The notes: generated by a model not told the origin, from the sequence alone. A stretch of DNA of 64,000 nt from Acuticoccus sp. MNP-M23 (GCF_031195445.1 NZ_CP133480.1:4518501-4582500), one strand, 5' to 3'. Counted from the stretch's first letter, positions 29,183-38,206 are shown. Made by a program: numbers and translations.

Positions 29183-29998
29183 TCAGAGTTGCCAGGCGCG
29201 GGGCGGTGGCGCGCCGCTGAGGTGGGTGACGACACGCGCCAGTTCATCCTGTAGCGCACCATGCGAAGGCGCAAGCAGTCTGACGACCAGAATGCCCGCC
29301 ACAACGCTCGCGCCGCCATGGCGGAGCACCGCTGCAAGACTGTCCCGCGCCCCTGCAAGGTCCGGACCGCGGTGGAGCACCAGCCCGAAGGCAAGGTTGT
29401 CCCCCAGCAGCGCCGGGTTGCCGGTTCGCGCAAGGTCCGCCGTGTCGAGGCGCACGGCATCGGCAAAGACGAGCCTTCCGGCCAGATGCACCTCGGTCCA
29501 GTCGCGCAAGTGGAGGGTGTTGACGGTCTCGCCCATGGCCTGCCGGCCAAGCACCATGCCTTCGCAGAATGTGAGGCGCGCTCCCTCCTCCAGATTCACA
29601 TTGGTGCGGCGGGTGAGGCCCGAGCCGTCAAACAGGATTGTCGGCTGCGGCATGTGGCGGAGTGTTGCGCCGGACGCCACGCGCAGTGTCTGGACGACGC
29701 TCGCCCGTCCGCCTTCGGCGCGGTAGATCCGCTCGCTGGCCTGGGTGGAGGTGGTCAGCGCGTGGGCCGCGACATCGACCTCAAGCGAAAACACATCGCC
29801 TCCCGCAAGGCCACCGGCGGTGTTGAGCACCATCGCTTCCATGCCGGACGCAACGCGCGGAAAGCGCAGCTTGCCGGAGCCGGACTGGTAGGAGCGCGCA
29901 AGTCGCGGCCGGCCGCGATCGTCGTCCAGCGTGATGCGCACATCGCCCGTGGCACGCTGGTAGACAAGTGGCGCAGAAACCGCGTCCACGCCGGTCAA
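29183..29998 (-). CDS. ureD: Urease accessory protein UreD
   Basis: 271 residues. UreD/UreH scaffolds UreF and UreG on apo-urease for nickel insertion. Family blocks are visible: NTAGGLAGGDVFSLEVDVAA, TTSTQASERIYR and FCEGMVLGRQAMGE. The start is taken at TTG 29998, which overlaps the stop of the aldo/keto reductase (TTGA); a GTG three codons later is possible. ureF and ureG are absent from the window. The arrangement aldo/keto reductase, ureD, ureA is not standard and suggests rearrangement. Confidence 0.92.
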   Translation of the reverse strand: MTGVDAVSAPLVYQRATGDVRITLDDDRGRPRLARSYQSGSGKLRFPRVASGMEAMVLNTAGGLAGGDVFSLEVDVAAHALTTSTQASERIYRAEGGRASVVQTLRVASGATLRHMPQPTILFDGSGLTRRTNVNLEEGARLTFCEGMVLGRQAMGETVNTLHLRDWTEVHLAGRLVFADAVRLDTADLARTGNPALLGDNLAFGLVLHRGPDLAGARDSLAAVLRHGGASVVAGILVVRLLAPSHGALQDELARVVTHLSGAPPPRAWQL

Positions 29999-31071
29999 AG
30001 GCCGAGGAAGCGGCGGCCGACGGGACGAGCGCGCGGGTCGAGCCGCTGCGGCTGGTCCGCGAACCAGGCCTGCTGCCCGTTGCGGATAAACGCGGTGGGG
30101 AAGCCCAGCGGGATCGCGCTTGCCTCTTCCAGCACGGCCATCACGTCCTCCGGCACAATCAGGTCAGCCGCTTTCAGATTGTCTGCCACATGCCGGGCAG
30201 AGCGGGCGCCCACCACCGGAATGTGCATGTCGGACTTTGCGCGCAACCAGGCCAGCGCCAGACGGGCCGGCGTGGTGCCAATCTCCTCGGCGCAGGCAAT
30301 CAGCACGCTGACGAGCCGGTTGGCGGTGTCCGACTTGTACTTGTCGAACGTGCGGGCCACGGCGGAGGTGGCGACGCGGCCTTCGTAATTCTCCTCAGGG
30401 TCCGGGCGGACCAGCTTGCCGGTGAGCGCCCCGCCCCCCAGCGGCGACCAGTCGAGCACCGAAAGGCCGAGCGCGTCGGCCATGGGGACCAGCTCGCGGT
30501 CCCCCTCGCGCATGGCAAGGTTGTACTCGATCTGGATGCAGGCCGGCCGGGTGAGCCGGGCCATCTCGGCATAAAGGTCGGCGCGCGAAACCATCCACGC
30601 CGGAAAATCCGACAGGCCGACGTACAGGATCTTCCCTGCGCGCACCGCGTCGTCCAGCGCGCGCATCACCTCCTCGATGGGGGTGAACCCGTCGAACATG
30701 TGGGCGTAATAAAGGTCGATGTGGTCGGTGCCGAGGCGCTTGAGGCTGGCGTCGATGGCACGGGCAAGGCTCTTGCGGTGGTTGCCGCCGCCGTTGGGGT
30801 CGGCCTTGTCCTCGGAGATGGTGTACTTGGTCGCGATCACGTAGCTGTCGCGCATTCCGGCCACGAACTTGCCGACCATCCGTTCCGCAGTACCACCGGT
30901 GTAGGCGTTGGCGGTGTCGATGAAATTGCCGCCGGCATCGGTGTAGGCGGCAAAGATGCGCTGCGCCTCAGCCTCGTCGGCGCCCCATCCTGTTTCCGTG
31001 CCGAAGGTCATGGTGCCGAGGCAATATTCGGAAACGCGCAGGCCGGTGCTGCCGAGGAACGTGGTTTTCAT
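29995..31071 (-). CDS. Aldo/keto reductase
   Basis: 358 residues, (beta/alpha)8 NAD(P)H oxidoreductase. The catalytic tetrad positions are visible: Asp in GNFIDTANAYTGG, Tyr in the same segment, Lys in VIATKYTI and His in LYYAHMFDG. The NADP-binding end is PVVGARSARHVADNL. Most like the YajO/Kv-beta-type group. The ATG at 31071 overlaps the stop of the WYL regulator (TGATG), and its own stop overlaps ureD. It sits in the operon VOC, WYL regulator, AKR, ureD, ureA. The physiological substrate (an aldehyde) is unknown. Confidence 0.92.
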   Translation of the reverse strand: MKTTFLGSTGLRVSEYCLGTMTFGTETGWGADEAEAQRIFAAYTDAGGNFIDTANAYTGGTAERMVGKFVAGMRDSYVIATKYTISEDKADPNGGGNHRKSLARAIDASLKRLGTDHIDLYYAHMFDGFTPIEEVMRALDDAVRAGKILYVGLSDFPAWMVSRADLYAEMARLTRPACIQIEYNLAMREGDRELVPMADALGLSVLDWSPLGGGALTGKLVRPDPEENYEGRVATSAVARTFDKYKSDTANRLVSVLIACAEEIGTTPARLALAWLRAKSDMHIPVVGARSARHVADNLKAADLIVPEDVMAVLEEASAIPLGFPTAFIRNGQQAWFADQPQRLDPRARPVGRRFLGL

Positions 31072-31799
31072 CAAGGGTCGCTTTCCCGTGGCGGCGTTAT
31101 CGGGCGGGGCCGCTCACGCTGGCAGGTTTCGAGCTGGCGCATGAAGGTGGCGAGTGCACGTTCGGGGGACTTCTTGAACGTTCGCCCAGCCAAGTGCAAT
31201 TGGCCGATCCTGTCGAGCCGGAACATGCGGAAATCGTCCCTGAGCTCGCACCAGGCGACCAGCGTCCACACCTTGCCCCAGAACCAGAGGCCCAGCGGAT
31301 GGACTTCGCGGGTGGTCGCAGCGCCATTCTCATCCGTATAGGCAAAGGCGAGAACGGCGCTGTCTTCGATGGCCCGTTCGGCAGTGTCCACGTCGGCGCG
31401 CACGGCCTCGCTCATGCCGTAGCCATTGGCAAAGATCTTGGCTTCCAGCGCCCGCCCGCGGTCGCCCTGCGGGATCACCGCTTCGATCTTGACCAGCGCC
31501 TCCTCCGCCGCGCGCGCCATGGCAATCCCGCCCCAGCTGCGCACCATGCGCGCCCCCGCGACAAGCGCGACAATCTCGTCGCGGGTGAACATCAGCGGCG
31601 GCAGCTCGAAGCCGCCGCGCATGACGTAGCCGACGCCCGCCTCGCCATCCACCGGCACGCCGGTGGACTGGAGGTCGGCAATATCGCGGTAGATGGTGCG
31701 TTCGCTGACCTCCAGCCGCGCTGCGAGCGATGCCGCGGTGACGAGCCGGCCGCCCCTCAGATATTGCACGATCTGGAAGAGGCGGTCGGCCCTGCGCAT
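31071..31799 (-). CDS. YafY-family (HTH_11 plus WYL) transcriptional regulator
   Basis: 242 residues. The N-terminal winged helix is RRADRLFQIVQYLRGGRLVT and LEVSERTIYRDIADLQSTGV. The central WYL region includes DENGAATTREVHPLGLWFWG and a C-terminal WYL-cap-like helix. WYL domains sense ligands or single-stranded nucleic acid. It starts three bases after the VOC gene stop and overlaps the aldo/keto reductase. A strong palindrome upstream of the VOC gene (32215-32238) is its likely operator, so it probably represses its own operon. Confidence 0.92.
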   Translation of the reverse strand: MRRADRLFQIVQYLRGGRLVTAASLAARLEVSERTIYRDIADLQSTGVPVDGEAGVGYVMRGGFELPPLMFTRDEIVALVAGARMVRSWGGIAMARAAEEALVKIEAVIPQGDRGRALEAKIFANGYGMSEAVRADVDTAERAIEDSAVLAFAYTDENGAATTREVHPLGLWFWGKVWTLVAWCELRDDFRMFRLDRIGQLHLAGRTFKKSPERALATFMRQLETCQRERPRPITPPRESDP

Positions 31800-31802
31800 C
31801 GA

Positions 31803-32168
31803 TCAGCCCTCGAAGATGCCGATGGAGTTGCCCTCGGTGTCGATGCCATAAAAGAAGCTGCCCGCCGGGATGGTGATGACGTCGCTGACCACCTGGCCGC
31901 CGGCGCCCTTGATGCGGGTCATCGCTTCGGCAAGCTTGCACTCCACCGCAAGGTGGATGGTCGGTCCGGCGCCGGCCGTTGCGGGCGTGCCGGGGTAGAT
32001 GTTGGCCGAGCGGCCGCCCTTGCCGCCATAGGGGAGCAGCGCGATCGGGTTCGGCCCGCCCTCCTCGTCAATGAGCGTTTCGCCGAGAACGGCGGCGTAA
32101 AAAGCCTTGGCGCGGCCAAAGTCGGCGGCGGGAATTTCGGCCCAGACGATGCGGTGTTCAATGGTCAC
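31803..32168 (-). CDS. VOC-family protein (glyoxalase/bleomycin-resistance fold)
   Basis: 121 residues, single VOC domain: RIVWAEIPAADFGRAKAFYA at the start, IHLAVECKLAEAMTRIKGAG in the middle and FYGIDTEGNSIGIFE at the end. GTG 32168 is chosen as start because AAGGAG lies 7 bases upstream; the longer version from 32210 runs into the regulatory palindrome. First gene of the operon with the YafY-type regulator and aldo/keto reductase, a combination that suggests detoxification of a reactive carbonyl. The substrate is unknown. Confidence 0.88.
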   Translation of the reverse strand: MTIEHRIVWAEIPAADFGRAKAFYAAVLGETLIDEEGGPNPIALLPYGGKGGRSANIYPGTPATAGAGPTIHLAVECKLAEAMTRIKGAGGQVVSDVITIPAGSFFYGIDTEGNSIGIFEG

Positions 32169-32214
32169 TGGCGTTCTCCTTGCTGGTGTTGCCTGGACCC
32201 GTGATGCCACACCC

Positions 32215-32238
32215 CTCCTGACACCATTCTGTCAGGAG
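32215..32238. promoter_or_regulatory. Inverted repeat, likely operator of the YafY-type regulator
   Basis: CTCCTGACA-CCATTC-TGTCAGGAG is a perfect 9-bp inverted repeat 47 bases upstream of the VOC start. There is no T tract, so it is not a simple terminator. Its TGACA-N6-TGTCA core is the kind of site bound by HTH_11/WYL dimers. Confidence 0.6.
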
Positions 32239-32251
32239 TGTGGTGCTGCAA

Positions 32252-32710
32252 TCAATCAATCCGCGCCGGAAGTCCGCGCCCGTTGTTCCACCACCTGTTG
32301 GGATTGTTGCTGTTGGGGTCATAGGCGGCGCGGCTTGCCCAGTCCTCGCGCACGAAGATCACCGGCTCCTCGTAGTGGTGGGCGCCGATGATGGCGTCCA
32401 TCACCGCTTCCAGCGCCTGGGCGTCACGGTCGATGGAGATCTTCAGCTCGACCATGGGGTAGGTCTCGGTGGTGCCGGCCGCGAACCCGTCCACATGCGT
32501 GGTTGTGGTGGAGCCGGGTTCGGGCTGGGCCGTTTCCCTGCCCGGTGCGGAAATGCTGGCATTGCGCTGGTAGCGGCCGAACCTGAGCGGATGCACCGTC
32601 ATCACGGCATCGAGGATCCTGTCAGTATCCTCCGCCAGCGTCTGCACCTCGATGGTGTAGACCGGCACGAGCCGCCCCGATTTTGCACGATAGTCCGCCA
32701 GATCAGCCAT
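32252..32710 (-). CDS. Nif3/CutA-like C-terminal-domain protein of unknown function
   Basis: 152 residues. After a disordered-looking start (MADLADYRAKSGRLVPVYTI) comes a ferredoxin-like fold. The late motif AIIGAHHYEEPVIFVRED resembles the 'HPYEEP' motif found in NIF3/YqfO and CutA-like trimers. A polar loop (REQTAQPEPGSTTTTH-like, Thr-rich) lies in the middle. The ATG at 32710 has GGAGG 6 bases upstream; a longer start at 32764 is unlikely. It is on the same strand as thrS, 108 bp downstream of it. Function unknown; metal or nucleotide binding is a guess from the fold. Confidence 0.6.
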   Translation of the reverse strand: MADLADYRAKSGRLVPVYTIEVQTLAEDTDRILDAVMTVHPLRFGRYQRNASISAPGRETAQPEPGSTTTTHVDGFAAGTTETYPMVELKISIDRDAQALEAVMDAIIGAHHYEEPVIFVREDWASRAAYDPNSNNPNRWWNNGRGLPARID

Positions 32711-32776
32711 CAACACCTCCGAATTTGTTCCCGCATTGTTCTGGCGGATCAACGCAGTCGTCAAGTGCAGAGGTTG

Positions 32777-32800
32777 CCCGGCACACAGATGCGTGCCGGG
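32777..32800. terminator. Hairpin downstream of thrS
   Basis: An 8-bp stem CCCGGCAC-N8-GTGCCGGG lies 18 bases beyond the thrS stop. It lacks a U tract, so it may be a weak terminator or a transcript-end stabiliser. Confidence 0.45.
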
Positions 32801-32818
32801 TGATCGTGGATCTGAGTG

Positions 32819-34969
32819 TCAGACGGCGACGTCGACGCGGGTCGTCTCGCCCGCAAGGGTGGACACCACGGCAATCCCGCCGCCGCGTTCGACGAGGATG
32901 CGGCGTGCGGTCTCCAGCGCCTCCTCGCGCGTTTCGAACACGTCGGACGACAGACCCTCCGCACCGTCGTTGACGACAAAGCCCTCGAACACCTCCACCA
33001 CGTCGATCCGCTGCTCGGCGGGACCGGGGCGCTGGGTTTCCGCGCGCTCGCGGCGAACGTCGGGCGGGGTCGCCTCGTCCGCCAGCATCTTCACCACGTC
33101 GTCGAGCGCGATGGTCTTGCTGTCGCGCGAACCGAGACGGCGCATGTTGACCGTCCCCTCCTCCGCCTCGCGTGCGCCCACAACCAGAATCACCGGCACC
33201 TTGGCGGCGGAATGCTCACGAACCTTGTAGTTGATCTTCTCGTTGCGCAGGTCCGCCTCGGCAACCAGCCCGGCTTTCTTCAGCGCCGCAACCACTTCGA
33301 GCGCGTAGTCGTCGGTCTCTGACACGATGGTGCAGACGGCGACCGGCATCGGCGACAGCCACAGCGGCATGTGGCCGGCAAAGTTCTCGATCAGGATTCC
33401 GAGGAAACGCTCCAGCGAGCCGACCATCGCGCGGTGCAGCATGACGGGCGTGTGCTTCTCGCCGTCGGCGCCGATGTAGAAGGCGCCAAGGCGGCCCGGC
33501 ATGTTGAGGTCGACCTGAATGGTGCCGCACTGCCACTCGCGGCCGATGGCGTCGCGCAGCGTGTATTCGAGCTTCGGCCCGTAGAACGCGCCCTCGCCGA
33601 CGTTGGTGGACCACTTGCGGCCGGTGGAGTTGAGGACGTCCACCAGCGCCTTCTCGGCCTGATCCCACACATGGTCCTCGCCAACGCGCACCGGCGGCCG
33701 GTCGGAGAACTTGATGATGACGTCGTGAAAGCCGAAATCCTCGTAGATGGAGAGGATGAGGTCGTTCATCTTCAGACATTCGGCGGCGATCTGCTCTTCG
33801 GTGCAGAACACGTGCGCATCGTCCTGGGTGAAGGCGCGCACGCGCATCAGCCCGTGGAGCGCGCCCGACGCCTCATAGCGGTGCACCTTGCCGAACTCGG
33901 CCACCTTGTGCGGTAGCTCGCGGTAGGAGCGCAGCCCGTTCTTGAAGACCTGGACGTGGCCCGGGCAATTCATCGGCTTGATGGCGTAGGTGCGCTCGTC
34001 CGGCGTGGTGGAGAGATACATGTGGTCGCCGAATTTTTCGGCGTGGCCGGAAGCCTCCCACAGCGCAATGTCCATCAGCTCGGGCGTGTTGACCTCGTGG
34101 TAGCCGGCGGCTTCGTTGCGCCGGCGCACATAGTTGACGAGGTCCTGGAAAACGCGCCAGCCCTTTTCGTGCCAGAATACGGCGCCCGGTGCCTCCTCCT
34201 GGAAGTGGAAGAGGTTCATCTCGCGCCCGAGGCGGCGGTGGTCGCGCTTTTCGGCCTCTTCCAGCATGTGGAGATAGGCGTCGAGGCCCTTCTTGTCCGG
34301 CCAGGCAGTGCCGTAGATGCGCGTCAGCATCTGCCGGTTCGAATCGCCGCGCCAGTATGCGCCCGCCACCTTCATCAGCTTGAACGCATCGCCCACATTG
34401 CCGGTTGAGGCCATGTGCGGCCCGCGGCAAAGGTCGAACCACTCGCCCTGACGGTAGATGTTGAGGTTCTGGTCCTCGGGGATCGCATCGACCAGCTCGA
34501 CCTTAAAATCCTCGCCCATGTCGGCGAAGGTCTGCCGTGCCTTGTCGCGCGACCAGACTTCCTTGGTGAACGGGGCGTTCGCCTGGATGATCTGGCGCAT
34601 CTTCGCTTCGATCTTGGGCAGATCGTCGGTGGTGAAGGGCGTATCGCGGTAAAAATCGTAGAAGAAGCCGTCCTTGATCACCGGGCCGATGGTGACCTGG
34701 GTGCCGGGGTAGAGGCTCTGCACGGCCTCGGCCATCACGTGCGCGGCGTCGTGGCGGATCAGCTCCACGGCTTCGGGGTCGGCGCGGGTGATGAAATGGA
34801 GTGTCGCGTCACGCTCGATCTTGTCGGAGAGGTCGGCCACGGTGCCGTCCAGTTTCATCGCGACAGTTTTCTTGGCGAGCGATTTGGAAATGGACGCCGC
34901 AATTTCGGCGCCCGTGGTGCCGGCCGCATACTCGCGGGAGGCGCCGTCGGGGAATGTGATGGTGATCAT
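32819..34969 (-). CDS. thrS: Threonyl-tRNA synthetase with C-terminal extension
   Basis: 716 residues; the usual length is about 640-660. Domains in order are: TGS (1-65, [20 protein letters not shown]), the SAD editing domain (about 70-225, with [11 protein letters not shown]), the class II catalytic core (about 240-535, with the zinc/active-site [10 protein letters not shown], the [18 protein letters not shown] motif and GGG-type motif 3 region [17 protein letters not shown]), and the anticodon domain (about 540-637). The last 79 residues are extra: a linker, then [20 protein letters not shown] with [10 protein letters not shown], like a DUF2188 domain. The enzyme charges tRNA-Thr in the cytoplasm. 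Confidence 0.96.
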   Translation of the reverse strand: MITITFPDGASREYAAGTTGAEIAASISKSLAKKTVAMKLDGTVADLSDKIERDATLHFITRADPEAVELIRHDAAHVMAEAVQSLYPGTQVTIGPVIKDGFFYDFYRDTPFTTDDLPKIEAKMRQIIQANAPFTKEVWSRDKARQTFADMGEDFKVELVDAIPEDQNLNIYRQGEWFDLCRGPHMASTGNVGDAFKLMKVAGAYWRGDSNRQMLTRIYGTAWPDKKGLDAYLHMLEEAEKRDHRRLGREMNLFHFQEEAPGAVFWHEKGWRVFQDLVNYVRRRNEAAGYHEVNTPELMDIALWEASGHAEKFGDHMYLSTTPDERTYAIKPMNCPGHVQVFKNGLRSYRELPHKVAEFGKVHRYEASGALHGLMRVRAFTQDDAHVFCTEEQIAAECLKMNDLILSIYEDFGFHDVIIKFSDRPPVRVGEDHVWDQAEKALVDVLNSTGRKWSTNVGEGAFYGPKLEYTLRDAIGREWQCGTIQVDLNMPGRLGAFYIGADGEKHTPVMLHRAMVGSLERFLGILIENFAGHMPLWLSPMPVAVCTIVSETDDYALEVVAALKKAGLVAEADLRNEKINYKVREHSAAKVPVILVVGAREAEEGTVNMRRLGSRDSKTIALDDVVKMLADEATPPDVRRERAETQRPGPAEQRIDVVEVFEGFVVNDGAEGLSSDVFETREEALETARRILVERGGGIAVVSTLAGETTRVDVAV

Positions 34970-35073
34970 GGTCTCTCTCTGTGCCCACTCGCTGCCTACA
35001 AATGCAGGTAAGCTTTCGTCGTCCTAATGGTGCGCAAGGCGCCGTGTAAACCCGCGCGGCGCCCGGTGCGAGC

Positions 35074-35379
35074 TTAAAGGTCCAGCCTTTGCTCTGGCGG
35101 GATATGCCGGCCGGTCCAGCGGGCGTGGCGCCAGGGGCGGCGCGCCGCATCCGGCGGCAGGTCCGGCACGGGGTCGAAACCCGAGGCGCCGAACGGGTTG
35201 CAGCGCAGGATCCGCGCCAGCGTCAGCCAGCCGCCACGCCACGCGCCGTGCCGGCGCAGCGCCTCATCGGCATATTCCGAACAGGTGGGGAAATAGCGGC
35301 ACTGGCGGCCGATCAACGGGCTCAGCGTCACACGGTAGGCGAAGACGAGGCCCCGCAGTGCCGCCGCAACCGGCCTCAC
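35074..35379 (-). CDS. yidD: Membrane protein insertion efficiency factor
   Basis: 101 residues. The YidD signature is complete: LVFAYRVTLSPLIGRQCRYF, PTCSEYADEALRRHGAW, and RILRCNPFGASGFDPVPD. YidD assists YidC-dependent membrane insertion and sits at the inner membrane through an amphipathic N-terminal helix. The GTG start (35379) overlaps the stop of the IscU-type gene (GTGA). It is last in this short operon; thrS follows about 100 bp later on the same strand. Confidence 0.94.
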   Translation of the reverse strand: MRPVAAALRGLVFAYRVTLSPLIGRQCRYFPTCSEYADEALRRHGAWRGGWLTLARILRCNPFGASGFDPVPDLPPDAARRPWRHARWTGRHIPPEQRLDL

Positions 35380-35813
35380 GCCGCCTGATGCAGCGCGGCC
35401 TGCTTTGCCGCCTCCAGCGTGGCGCCGAAGGTGAGCAGCGTGGACGCATGGCGCGACTTGTGCTCGGCCACCGGCGCGAGACACGCGAACTCTGCAAACT
35501 TGCCTTCGGGCGGCGGCCCGCCCTCCTTCAGCATCGCGGTCATGGTGGCCAGCAGCGCCTCCAGCTCCTCGGTGGTGGCGCCGATCACGGTCTGCGCCAT
35601 GATGGCGGACGACGCCTGACCGAGCGCACACGCCTTCACGTCATGCGCAAAGTCCGCGACACGGCCATCGCGCATCACGAGATCCACCGTGACCTGCGAT
35701 CCGCACAGGCGCGAGCGGTGTGTCGCGCTGGCGTCCGGATTGTCCAGACGGCCAAGGCGCGGAATGTTGGCCGCATGGGCCAGGATCTTCTCGTTGTAGA
35801 GATCGCTGAGCAT
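35376..35813 (-). CDS. IscU/SufU-type iron-sulfur cluster scaffold protein
   Basis: 145 residues, NifU N-terminal-domain fold. It starts MLSDLYNEKILAHAANIPRL and keeps three cysteines in scaffold-like places: SRLCGSQVTVD, KACALGQASSAI and FACLAPVAEHKSRH. These would hold a nascent Fe-S cluster, though spacing differs from classical IscU. The start has GGAGG 6 bases upstream. It is divergent from hisI by 62 bp and coupled to yidD, a neighbourhood common in Rhizobiales. No iscS or suf genes are nearby. Confidence 0.85.
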   Translation of the reverse strand: MLSDLYNEKILAHAANIPRLGRLDNPDASATHRSRLCGSQVTVDLVMRDGRVADFAHDVKACALGQASSAIMAQTVIGATTEELEALLATMTAMLKEGGPPPEGKFAEFACLAPVAEHKSRHASTLLTFGATLEAAKQAALHQAA

Positions 35814-35875
35814 GACATCCTCCGGGCGCCCCCGATATATAGAGCGTCCCACCGGCCTGCGAAAGACGAGTTGAA

Positions 35876-36274
35876 ATGTCCCACTTCTCCCCCCCTGCCG
35901 ACGACAAGACGCTGCAGGAGCACGGCACCGCTTTTCGCCCGAAATTCGATGCCGCGGGGTTGGTCACCGCCATAGCGCAGGACGACGGGGATGGCGCCAT
36001 CCTGATGGTGGCGCACATGAACGAGGCCGCACTGGACGAAACGCTGCGGACCGGCATTGCCCACTACTGGAGCCGGTCGCGCGCAAAGCTGTGGAAGAAG
36101 GGCGAGACCTCCGGCCAGCTGCAGACCGTGCAGCGCATTCTGGTCGACTGCGATCAGGACGCGCTGGTCCTGCGCGTAACCGTGGGCGGGGACGGCGGTG
36201 CGTGCCACACCGGCGCGCGCAGCTGCTTTTACCGCACCGTGACGGCAGAACGCGCGCTGAAGCCGGACAGCTGA
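35876..36274 (+). CDS. hisI: Phosphoribosyl-AMP cyclohydrolase
   Basis: 132 residues. The enzyme opens the purine ring of PR-AMP, the third step of histidine synthesis. Metal-binding motifs are present: [32 protein letters not shown] and [14 protein letters not shown], which carry the conserved Asp and Cys ligands. It is the monofunctional form without a HisE domain. It stands alone on the plus strand, divergent from the IscU-type scaffold gene and convergent with the CBS-protein gene; no other his genes are here. Confidence 0.95.
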   Translation: MSHFSPPADDKTLQEHGTAFRPKFDAAGLVTAIAQDDGDGAILMVAHMNEAALDETLRTGIAHYWSRSRAKLWKKGETSGQLQTVQRILVDCDQDALVLRVTVGGDGGACHTGARSCFYRTVTAERALKPDS

Positions 36275-36324
36275 AGGTGGCGGACGCCGGGGCGCAGCCT
36301 CAGGCGCCGGCGCCCCCGTCGAAT

Positions 36325-36753
36325 TCAGATCGAGTGGATGTACTCGCGCATCTGGTCGCGCTCGCGCACCGCTTCCTCGATCCGGCGTTTGACCACATCG
36401 CCGATGGAGACGACGCCCACCAGGCTGCCACCGTCCACCACCGGCATGTGGCGGAAGCGCGATGACGTCATGCGCTCCATCACGTCGTCGATCATGTCGT
36501 CGAGGCCGCAGGTCTCCACCTTGGCCGTCATCACGCTGGACGCGGACGTTTTCAGCGCATCGGCGCCGGCCTTGGCAAGAACGCGCACCACATCGCGCTC
36601 GGACAGGATGCCGGCCAGATGGTCACCCTCGGTTATAAGCACGGCGCCGACCTTGCGCGCTGCCAGCTCACGCACGACATCGGCAAGGGTTGCGTCCGGC
36701 GACATGGAAAAAACGCTGCCGCCCTTCTCGTTCAGAACTGCCTTTACGGTCAT
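36325..36753 (-). CDS. CBS-domain-pair protein
   Basis: 142 residues made of two CBS motifs (Bateman module): about residues 10-60 ([32 protein letters not shown]) and 75-130 ([40 protein letters not shown]). Such stand-alone modules bind adenosine nucleotides and regulate partner proteins. The ATG at 36753 has GGGAG 9 bases upstream. It follows the rhomboid gene by 61 bp on the same strand. The partner is unknown. Confidence 0.92.
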   Translation of the reverse strand: MTVKAVLNEKGGSVFSMSPDATLADVVRELAARKVGAVLITEGDHLAGILSERDVVRVLAKAGADALKTSASSVMTAKVETCGLDDMIDDVMERMTSSRFRHMPVVDGGSLVGVVSIGDVVKRRIEEAVRERDQMREYIHSI

Positions 36754-36814
36754 TGGGGCCACTCCCTGCAATCTCAGATTATGGGATATTGTACTCCCAA
36801 TTTTGCAGATCTGC

Positions 36815-37597
36815 CTAACGCGGAACCGGATCGAACAAGCGGAACGCAAGCAAGCCGACCAGAAAGCCGCCCAGATGGGCCTCCCACGCGATGGATAGCC
36901 CGCCGGCGTAAGAGCTGCCGAGCCCGACCGCCAGGTTGATGGCAAACCAGATGACGATGAAGGCCAGCGCGCGCCGGTTGCGCAGCGTAACCAGCAGCGG
37001 CCGTGCCGGTTTGAGGAATTTCGCGTCGCTTCCGCCGCTGCCGAACACCAGCGGTCCGTCCCGGTCGAAGACGAAACGGGTGGCCGCCGCCATCAGCCCG
37101 GCAATGGCTGCGGAAGCACCCACCACCGGGATGCCCTCGCCCCAGTGAAACACAAGGTGAAGACCAGCGCCGCCCGCAGCTGCCACGGCGGAGAACACCC
37201 AGAACCTCCATGCGCCGAAACGCCGGGCCACCGCCGACCCGAATGCCAGGAGCCAGATGGCGTTGGTGACGATGTGCAGCACCGAACCGTGGAGCAGCGC
37301 ATAGGTGACGAATGTCCACACATCCGCTGCAAGGCCGCCCGGCAGCTGCGACCAGGCGCTGGCATACCGCGCGGGAATGAAGGCGAACCAGGCGAGCACC
37401 GCAATATCGTCTTCGAACGAGAGCTGCGAGCGCAGGGCATGGACAATGCCGAGCACCGCAATCATCACGATGACCGAAGTGGGCATGGTGAACATCGGCT
37501 CGCGTCCGCGCGGCGGCTGAGGCGGGGGCGGCGGCTCGGATGGGCGCTGCCAGCGGGGCGGCTCGTCCTGGCGGGGAATGTTCGGAATGTGGTTCAC
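36815..37597 (-). CDS. Rhomboid-family intramembrane serine protease
   Basis: 260 residues. A proline-rich cytoplasmic tail (PPPPPQPPRG) precedes about six membrane helices. Rhomboid signatures are HGSVLHIVTNAIWLLAFG, the nucleophile motif VVGASAAIAGLMAA (Ser of GxSx) and the partner His in AHLGGFLVGLLAF. It should cleave membrane proteins within the bilayer. It lies between gamma carbonic anhydrase and the CBS gene on the same strand. Substrates unknown. Confidence 0.9.
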   Translation of the reverse strand: MNHIPNIPRQDEPPRWQRPSEPPPPPQPPRGREPMFTMPTSVIVMIAVLGIVHALRSQLSFEDDIAVLAWFAFIPARYASAWSQLPGGLAADVWTFVTYALLHGSVLHIVTNAIWLLAFGSAVARRFGAWRFWVFSAVAAAGGAGLHLVFHWGEGIPVVGASAAIAGLMAAATRFVFDRDGPLVFGSGGSDAKFLKPARPLLVTLRNRRALAFIVIWFAINLAVGLGSSYAGGLSIAWEAHLGGFLVGLLAFRLFDPVPR

Positions 37598-37681
37598 GCC
37601 GCGGTCCAGTCCGTGCCGGAGGGCTTTCGCCGGGCCGCCGGCATCTGGTCAGGTGTCATGCGCACTGGCATCGGGGCCCGC

Positions 37682-38203
37682 TCAAATTTCACGGCAGGAG
37701 GCAGTGTAGCGGCGCGCGTTCTCGATATAGCGGGCCGTTCCGGCTGCAATGGCATCCACCTGCGCATCGTTCAATTCACGCACCGCGCGGGCGGGCGCGC
37801 CGACCGCAAGCGTCCGAGGTGCAATTTCCCTGCCCTCGGGCACCAGCGCGCTGGCGCCGATCAGGCACTGGCTGCCGATGATCGCGTGGTTGAGAACGGT
37901 GGCGCCCATGCCGATCAAGCTCCCCTCACCCACGGTGCAGCCATGCAGGATGGCCGCGTGGCCCACGGTCACGCGCGGCGCGATGGTGAGCGGCGCGCCC
38001 ATGTCGGTATGGCACACCACGCCGTCCTGGACATTGGCGCCCTCGCCAAGTTCGATCCACTCATTATCGCCGCGCAGCACGGCGTTCCACCAGACGGAGG
38101 CGCCGGCTTTCAGACGGACGCGCCCGATCAGGACGGCCGTCGGCGCAACCCATGCGCCGGGCGCAATATCGGGCTCGACCCCGTCCAGGCTGTAAAGGGG
38201 CAC
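37682..38203 (-). CDS. Gamma-class carbonic anhydrase family protein
   Basis: 173 residues of left-handed beta-helix hexapeptide repeats. The three zinc-ligand histidines are in place: VVCHTDMG, VGHAAILHGC. The conserved RGDNEWIELGEGANVQDG motif and the C-terminal helix (AVGAPARAVRELND) match the YrdA/CaiE/Cam group. Carbonic anhydrase activity is not guaranteed for this subgroup. It lies three bases downstream of the DUF3126 gene. Confidence 0.92.
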   Translation of the reverse strand: MPLYSLDGVEPDIAPGAWVAPTAVLIGRVRLKAGASVWWNAVLRGDNEWIELGEGANVQDGVVCHTDMGAPLTIAPRVTVGHAAILHGCTVGEGSLIGMGATVLNHAIIGSQCLIGASALVPEGREIAPRTLAVGAPARAVRELNDAQVDAIAAGTARYIENARRYTASCREI

Positions 38204-38206
38204 GGA

